Shown piece by piece: positions 59,735 to 64,000 of a stretch of 64,000 nt of DNA. The notes beneath the pieces were generated by a model. The model saw only the letters and a program-made list of their open reading frames with translations, did no database searches and had not been told where the DNA came from. This DNA comes from Streptomyces griseoviridis. Lineage in GTDB: Bacteria; Actinomycetota; Actinomycetes; Streptomycetales; Streptomycetaceae. The translations under genes and the position numbers were made by a program. Position 1 is the first letter of the stretch; each line of letters begins with the position of its first letter. The stretch is from NCBI RefSeq assembly GCF_005222485.1, contig NZ_CP029078.1, forward strand, positions 930,001 through 994,000, given 5' to 3'.

Positions 59735-60724
59735 TCCGTATTCCGCTTCCCGATGCGGTACCGGGCGGCGGCCCGCGCGGCGCAGTCGGCCCAGCAGTCC
59801 GCGCGGACGGCGAGGTCGCGGCCGGTGCGTCACTCCGGCGCGGGGGACTGCGACGGGTGGTGGGGGCGGCGGGGGCAGGGTCCCGAACGCCGTTCCGCCG
59901 TCCTCGCCCAGCAGTGCCGCCGGGGCGGTCGGGCTCGGTGTCGGGCGGGGTGCGGGCTCCTGGGCGCGGGCTTCGGCGACGGTCTGCGCCAGGTCGGCCC
60001 GCAGCCAGTCGATCTCGTCCGGTTCGACGGCGGTCGCGATGCGCTCGGCCAGGTGCGCGGTGGGCGAGCCGGGTGAGCCGTGGGGCGCGGCCCGGGGCAG
60101 GAACCGGCCCAACTGCGCGCGCTCGTAGGGGTCCGGGACGATCTCGGCGACCTGGGCGGGATCGAGCAGGGACGCCAGGGCCGCCGCGCGAGCCCAGGGA
60201 TGGCCGTCCGCCTCCCTCAGCAGGAACCCGAGATGGCGCCCCCGCCAGTTCCGGGCCCGCAGGTCCAGTCCCTCCTCCAGTTGCTCGCGCAGTCCGGACG
60301 GGGTACGCCCGGTCAGGAGTGGCTTGTTGTCGTCGGTGGCGGCGACCTGCCGTAGCTCCTCGGCCAGATAGCGCCAGACGACCGCGCGGTACCGGTTGAG
60401 GTAGAACGTCACCGGTACCAGCACGCCCAGCCGTGCCAGGCGGGTGAACCTGCCCGGTGACACACCCAGCAGTTCGGCGCCCTCTCTGGTACCGACGGTC
60501 TCGACGCGGGCGCGCAGCAGGTCGGGAAACCCGGTCTGGGCGCGCAACCGGTCGAGTTCGGCGTGGGTCACCCGCCGCCCGCCGCCGCCCTCGTCGGGGA
60601 CGGTCCTGAGGTGCCCGAGCCGTACCGCGAGGTCGAACTCCCTGCGCCTGAGCGTCAGTTCGCGTGCGGCTCTGGCGGGTGCGTAGGTCTGGTCGTGCGC
60701 TGTCGAGACGGTGTCGCCGGACAT
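59729..60724 (-). CDS. DUF6397 family protein
   Basis: 331 residues from ATG 60724. The N terminus (YAPARAARELTLRRREFDLAVRLGHLRTV, RVTHAELDRL, VGTREGAELLGVSPGRFTRLARLGVLVPV) holds two MerR-like helix-turn-helix folds; the C-terminal third is Pro- and Arg-rich and disordered. A streptomycete-type conserved protein of unknown function, possibly DNA-binding. Confidence 0.82.
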   Translation of the reverse strand: MSGDTVSTAHDQTYAPARAARELTLRRREFDLAVRLGHLRTVPDEGGGGRRVTHAELDRLRAQTGFPDLLRARVETVGTREGAELLGVSPGRFTRLARLGVLVPVTFYLNRYRAVVWRYLAEELRQVAATDDNKPLLTGRTPSGLREQLEEGLDLRARNWRGRHLGFLLREADGHPWARAAALASLLDPAQVAEIVPDPYERAQLGRFLPRAAPHGSPGSPTAHLAERIATAVEPDEIDWLRADLAQTVAEARAQEPAPRPTPSPTAPAALLGEDGGTAFGTLPPPPPPPVAVPRAGVTHRPRPRRPRGLLGRLRRAGRRPVPHREAEYGV

Positions 60725-60848
60725 GGTCGCTCTCCCCCGTGGAGTACGTGGTCGCGCCGTTCGCGCGGCCTCGGAAAAACCGTAGCCGCTTCGGCGGATC
60801 TCGTGGTGACCCTGTGGATAACTCCACGGAAGGGAAGAAAAGTGCAGG

Positions 60849-61262
60849 TCAGGACTCTGTTGCCGGTGCGTGTTCGGGTTCGCGGGTATCGACGGCGAGG
60901 TGTTCGCCCACCCGGTTGACGAGCAGTGTCATCTCGTAGGCGATCTGGCCGATGTCCGCTTCCGCCGCGCTGAACACGCACAGACAGCTGCCGGCACCGG
61001 CCGCGGTGACGAACAGCACCGCGTCGTCGAATTCGATCATGGTCTGTCTCACTCCGCCCGCGCCGAAGTGGCGGCCGGATCCCTTGGCGAGGCTGTGCAG
61101 TCCTGACGAGACCGCGGCGAGGTGCTCCGCGTCCTCGCGTCGTAAGCCCGTGCTCGCCCCGGTGACCAGTCCGTCGTTGGACAGCACCAGTGCGTGGCGC
61201 ACGTGTTCGACGCGCTCCGTCAGATCGTCCAGCAGCCAGCCGAGTTTCTGGTTCTGCCCCAT
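60849..61262 (-). CDS. Roadblock/LC7 domain protein
   Basis: 137 residues from ATG 61262. GWLLDDLTERVEHVRHALVLSNDGLVTGASTGLRREDAEHLAAVSSGLHSLAKGSGRHFGAGGVRQTMIEFDDAVLFVTAAGAGSCLCVFS is the roadblock fold that regulates small GTPases (MglB-like). In streptomycete conservons it is flanked by a histidine kinase-like gene, DUF742 and a GTPase; none is present here, so this is a solitary copy. Confidence 0.88.
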   Translation of the reverse strand: MGQNQKLGWLLDDLTERVEHVRHALVLSNDGLVTGASTGLRREDAEHLAAVSSGLHSLAKGSGRHFGAGGVRQTMIEFDDAVLFVTAAGAGSCLCVFSAAEADIGQIAYEMTLLVNRVGEHLAVDTREPEHAPATES

Positions 61263-61359
61263 GGTCCCTGTGTCTCCCCGTGTGCCGACTCCCCCTGGCT
61301 GGAGGATCTCTCCGCAAGCCTTCCCCACCATGGGCGCGCGGACAAGCAGGATGGAAGCC

Positions 61360-61788
61360 ATGGCACAGAAGATGACCGACGAGGAATGGCGGGCCTTCGT
61401 TTCCGAGGGAACCCGCACCGGAAAACTGTCGACCGTGCGGGCCGACGGCAGCCCGCACGTGGCCCCGATCTGGTTCCTGCTCGACGGGGACGACATCGTG
61501 TTCAACACCGGTGCCACCACGGTCAAGGGGCGGAATCTGACGCGTGACGGGCGGGCTGCCCTGTGCGTGGACGACGACCGCCCGCCGTTCGATTTCGTGG
61601 TGGTGCAGGGCAGGGTCGCGATCTCGGAGGACCCGGACGAGCTGAGGCGCTGGTCCGCGCGGATCGGCGGGCGGTACATGGGCGCGGACCGGGCGGAGGA
61701 GTTCGGGGAACGCAACGGCGTCCCCGGTGAGCTGCTCGTCCGGCTCAGGATCGGGAAGGTCCTCGCTCAGCGGGCCGTCGCGGGCTGA
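61360..61788 (+). CDS. PPOX-class F420-dependent oxidoreductase
   Basis: 142 residues from ATG 61360; ATG 61351 is in frame and possible. Split-barrel fold: GTRTGKLSTVRADGSPHVAPIWFLLDGDDIVFNTGATTVKGRNLTRDGRAALCVDDDRPPFDFVVVQGRVAI is typical of the TIGR03618-like F420 branch. These enzymes reduce small molecules with F420H2. Divergent from the roadblock gene. Confidence 0.88.
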   Translation: MAQKMTDEEWRAFVSEGTRTGKLSTVRADGSPHVAPIWFLLDGDDIVFNTGATTVKGRNLTRDGRAALCVDDDRPPFDFVVVQGRVAISEDPDELRRWSARIGGRYMGADRAEEFGERNGVPGELLVRLRIGKVLAQRAVAG

Positions 61789-61883
61789 CCGACGCGTCGC
61801 TCGAGGGCGGTGCTCGCGGCGGCGCGCAGGTCGAGCCGCCGCGCACCGTCCCGTACGACCGCCGCTGCGGGATCATGCGGGGC

Positions 61884-62483
61884 ATGAGCGACGACCACAC
61901 GCACGTCCAGGAATTCTTCGGAGCCCGCGCGGCCGACTGGGACAGCCGGTTCCCCGACGACGGCCCCGCCTACGCGGACGCCGTGGCCGCGCTGGGACTG
62001 CGCGAGGGCGGCCGGGTGCTCGACGCGGGCTGCGGTACCGGGCGGGCGCTGCCGCCGCTGCGCGCGGCGGTCGGGGCCTCGGGCGTGGTCGTCGGCGCGG
62101 ATCTGACGCCGGCCATGCTCCAGGCCGCCGTCCGGGCGGGCCGGGACGGTGACGGACGGCTGCTGGTGGCGGACGTGGCCGCGCTGCCGCTGCGGACGGG
62201 GTCGCTGGACGCCGTGTTCGCGGCCGGTCTCATCGCGCATCTGCCGCACCCGGCCGAGAATCTGCGGGAGTTGGCGCGCGTGGTGCGTCCAGGGGGCGTG
62301 CTCGCGCTGTTCCACCCGATCGGCCGGGCGGCGCTGGCGGCGCGGCAAGGTCGGCAGATCACCCCGGACGACCTACGCGCCGAGCCCAACCTCCGCCCGC
62401 TGCTCGCCGGTTCGGGGTGGCGGATGACGTCGTACGTGGACGAGGACACGCGTTTCCTGGCTCTGGCCGCGCGGGCGCGCTGA
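61884..62483 (+). CDS. Class I SAM-dependent methyltransferase
   Basis: 199 residues from ATG 61884 (ATG 61875 possible). Motifs VLDAGCGTGRALPPLR (I), VVGADLTPAMLQAA (II), GSLDAVFAAGLIAHLPHPAENLRELARVVRPGGVLALFHP (IV-V). Substrate unknown. Confidence 0.88.
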   Translation: MSDDHTHVQEFFGARAADWDSRFPDDGPAYADAVAALGLREGGRVLDAGCGTGRALPPLRAAVGASGVVVGADLTPAMLQAAVRAGRDGDGRLLVADVAALPLRTGSLDAVFAAGLIAHLPHPAENLRELARVVRPGGVLALFHPIGRAALAARQGRQITPDDLRAEPNLRPLLAGSGWRMTSYVDEDTRFLALAARAR

Positions 62484-62760
62484 CTCCCGGTGGTCGCGGC
62501 GGACCTGCCGTCGGCCGTGTCCGAGGCCGTCGGGCCGGGTGGTCCATGAGCTGTCTCGTCGGCCGTCGGAGGTCTCGCGCGAGCGCGCACCCAGGCCCTT
62601 CAAGGTGGCCGACGGCGTGTTCGCGGTGGCCAGTGGGCGGTCGATTCGCCCCGTCGCGGTGAAAAACCGCGGTTCCGGGTGGGCCGCTGGGGGGTCGTGA
62701 CAACGGGCTCGCCGGCGCACTAGGGTGCGCGCGGTTGGTCGAACGGATGAGGAGGCTGGG

Positions 62761-63693
62761 ATGGCCGGGACGGACGAGGACGCCGTCGCCGCCGCGGACG
62801 ACGCGCTCTATGTGCTCACGGCGGTGCTCCTGACGCCGGCGAAGTTCCCGAGTGTGCTGGGCGACGACTACCCGGAGGCCTGCGCGGCGCTCGGCCTCGC
62901 GCCGCTCGCCGACGGATACGGGCTGGTGCTCGGTCAGGACGAGGCCGGTGCGCGGTGGACGGTCGTCGTCGACGACGTCTCGCTGGTCGCTGTCGCCATC
63001 GCCTCCTGGGACTGCGGTCTTGAGTACGACCTGTCGCCCGGAGAGCGCACGGTGGTCGCCGCACTCCCCGGCTGGCCTCTCGCGGTCGCCGTGGCGGCCC
63101 CGCATGTTCCGGCGCCGCACGATCCCGCACCCGACGTCGCGGACGGTCCGCCGCTGTCGCCGCCTGACACCTCCGTCTGGGGTCCTGCCCAGCGGCGCCT
63201 GGGCGCGGACGAGATAGCGCTCCAGTGGGCGGTGTGGCGGGAGCAGCTCGACGACACGGACTTCCCGGTGTCCGAATCCGCTGACAGCGCCGCCGACACC
63301 GACCACACCGCCGACACCGCCGAGATGACCGACGGCAGTGGCGGCGCCCCGGACGACGACAACCAGGGCGTGGCCGCCTTTCAGGGCTCGCGGGGCGCTG
63401 ACACCGGCATCCCGGCGCCGGGGAACCGGCGCGGTGTTCGCCGGGTTCTCGCGGAGGCGCGCGCGTACGTCGAGTCCCCGCCGCCTCTCGGGCGGGTCCG
63501 CTCCTCCTTCGCTCCGGGTGACGCACGGACCCTCCGGGCAGACGGACCTGGCTGGTCGCTGGTGGCCAGGACCGACGACATCGCGTTCGTGCTCCTCGAC
63601 GAGGAGCCGGGCGAGGTGCTGCCGGTGGGGCGGGGGCCGGAGTTGCCGGGCCTGCTGAAGGCACTCGACAAGATGGCCGTCCGCCCCATCTGA
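62761..63693 (+). CDS. Hypothetical acidic protein with two conserved halves
   Basis: 310 residues, GAGGAGG before ATG 62761. The N-terminal half (DDALYVLTAVLLTPAKFPSVLGDDYPEACAALGLAPLADGYGLVLG) and the C-terminal third (GPGWSLVARTDDIAFVLLDEEPGEVLPVGRGPELPGLLKALDKMAVRP) look folded; they are joined by an acidic linker rich in Asp/Thr (DSAADTDHTADTAEMTD). No signal, no membrane helices. I do not recognise the family. Confidence 0.75.
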   Translation: MAGTDEDAVAAADDALYVLTAVLLTPAKFPSVLGDDYPEACAALGLAPLADGYGLVLGQDEAGARWTVVVDDVSLVAVAIASWDCGLEYDLSPGERTVVAALPGWPLAVAVAAPHVPAPHDPAPDVADGPPLSPPDTSVWGPAQRRLGADEIALQWAVWREQLDDTDFPVSESADSAADTDHTADTAEMTDGSGGAPDDDNQGVAAFQGSRGADTGIPAPGNRRGVRRVLAEARAYVESPPPLGRVRSSFAPGDARTLRADGPGWSLVARTDDIAFVLLDEEPGEVLPVGRGPELPGLLKALDKMAVRPI

Positions 63694-63724
63694 CGGCGTC
63701 AGGGTGTGACCGCGCGTGAAGGTC

Positions 63725-63907
63725 TCAGCGGCCCAGCTCCTTGCGGCTGACTCGGCGCAGCCTGCGCCGCTGGGCGGGGTCCAAGGTGAGGTACGCGGCG
63801 GCGGGCACTCCCAGGACTATCAGGAGCGCCGCCCACCAGGGCAGCCAGATCAACAGGATCAGCCCGACCGCCACACCACCCACGGCGATCTTCGTGTTCA
63901 TCGACAT
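63725..63907 (-). CDS. Small membrane protein, two helices
   Basis: 60 residues from ATG 63907 with GGAGG 8 nt upstream. Two hydrophobic stretches (IAVGGVAVGLILLIWLPWW and AALLIVLGVPAAAYLTL) and a basic cytoplasmic tail (AQRRRLRRVSRKELGR). Function unknown. Confidence 0.78.
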   Translation of the reverse strand: MSMNTKIAVGGVAVGLILLIWLPWWAALLIVLGVPAAAYLTLDPAQRRRLRRVSRKELGR

Positions 63908-64000
63908 GTGCGTCGCCTCCTTCGCGGCCACGGCCGCTCTCTGTTCTCAAAACGGCTCCGCGCCACGCACGGTTCCGACGGCGACCCTGAGACGTCCCTG

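Noticed and set aside
1..64000. CRISPR arrays, tRNA/rRNA genes, insertion sequences, prophage genes, toxin-antitoxin pairs, NRPS/PKS genes
   Set aside because: I scanned for direct-repeat/spacer patterns, cloverleaf-like segments, transposase and phage motifs and saw none. The tandem repeats at 43.8, 47.2 and 55.2 kb have no unique spacers and are not CRISPR.

Overview
The window reads as a chromosomal segment of a Streptomyces or close actinomycete. GC is very high with strong third-position bias, starts are often GTG or TTG, many genes are joined by ATGA/GTGA overlaps, and several families are typical of streptomycetes (DUF5709, DUF6397, a LAETG sortase substrate, F420-dependent enzymes, an actinobacterial cysteine leader peptide). 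I see no rRNA, tRNA, CRISPR, transposase, prophage or NRPS/PKS genes. About 62 protein genes are supported; most other long frames are GC-driven shadows.

Layout: 1-1.7 kb, end of a wall-anchored LAETG protein and a GNAT enzyme. 1.8-8.8 kb, a secreted mannan/arabinan-type utilisation locus (GH76, GH2-AbfB, GH76, HAD) behind a perfect LacI-type operator. 8.9-15.9 kb, redox genes: F420 LLM oxidoreductase, DUF4126-like membrane protein with a small partner, SDR, zinc ADH, HemK2-like methyltransferase, CDGSH Fe-S protein and haem-oxygenase-like diiron protein. 16.2-19.3 kb, a tightly coupled cassette of acyl-CoA dehydrogenase-like protein, PIG-L deacetylase, NodS-like methyltransferase and GT2. 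19.4-24.6 kb, the zinc importer aztABCD with an extra propeller lipoprotein and a Zur box in the divergent promoter. 24.6-27.5 kb, a FecCD-type metal-chelate importer. 27.8-32.5 kb, a copper locus (ECF sigma factor, Met/His-rich membrane protein, PCuAC chaperone, CopA ATPase, Met/His-rich small membrane protein).

32.7-38.9 kb holds a stand-alone tsaD with a GNAT gene behind an operator-like palindrome, a TetR/MMPL pair and an SDR/MarR pair. 39-43.7 kb holds YjbQ, a cysteine leader peptide ahead of a sulfonate-type ABC importer (ssuCBA) and a flavin monooxygenase. 43.9-50.2 kb holds a short MltG, an ABC exporter with divergent MarR, an internally deleted dctA, a secreted PNGase A-like protein and an L,D-transpeptidase. 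50.4-54.1 kb encodes a strictly asymmetric heterodimeric ABC exporter. 54.4-63.9 kb is mostly housekeeping: DUF5709, zinc-free ribosomal protein L31, a membrane hydrolase-like protein, a Ski2-like helicase, TesB, DUF6397, a roadblock protein, an F420 PPOX enzyme, a methyltransferase and small proteins.

Metal handling is a theme: zinc uptake, chelated-metal uptake, copper export and chaperoning, a zinc-free L31 paralog and Fe-S/diiron enzymes. The most promising little-described units are the GT2/PIG-L/NodS/ACAD cassette with its CDGSH/diiron neighbours, the dual-leaderless Zur promoter, the dctA deletion scar, and three intergenic minisatellites of 20, 21 and 27 bp next to gene ends.
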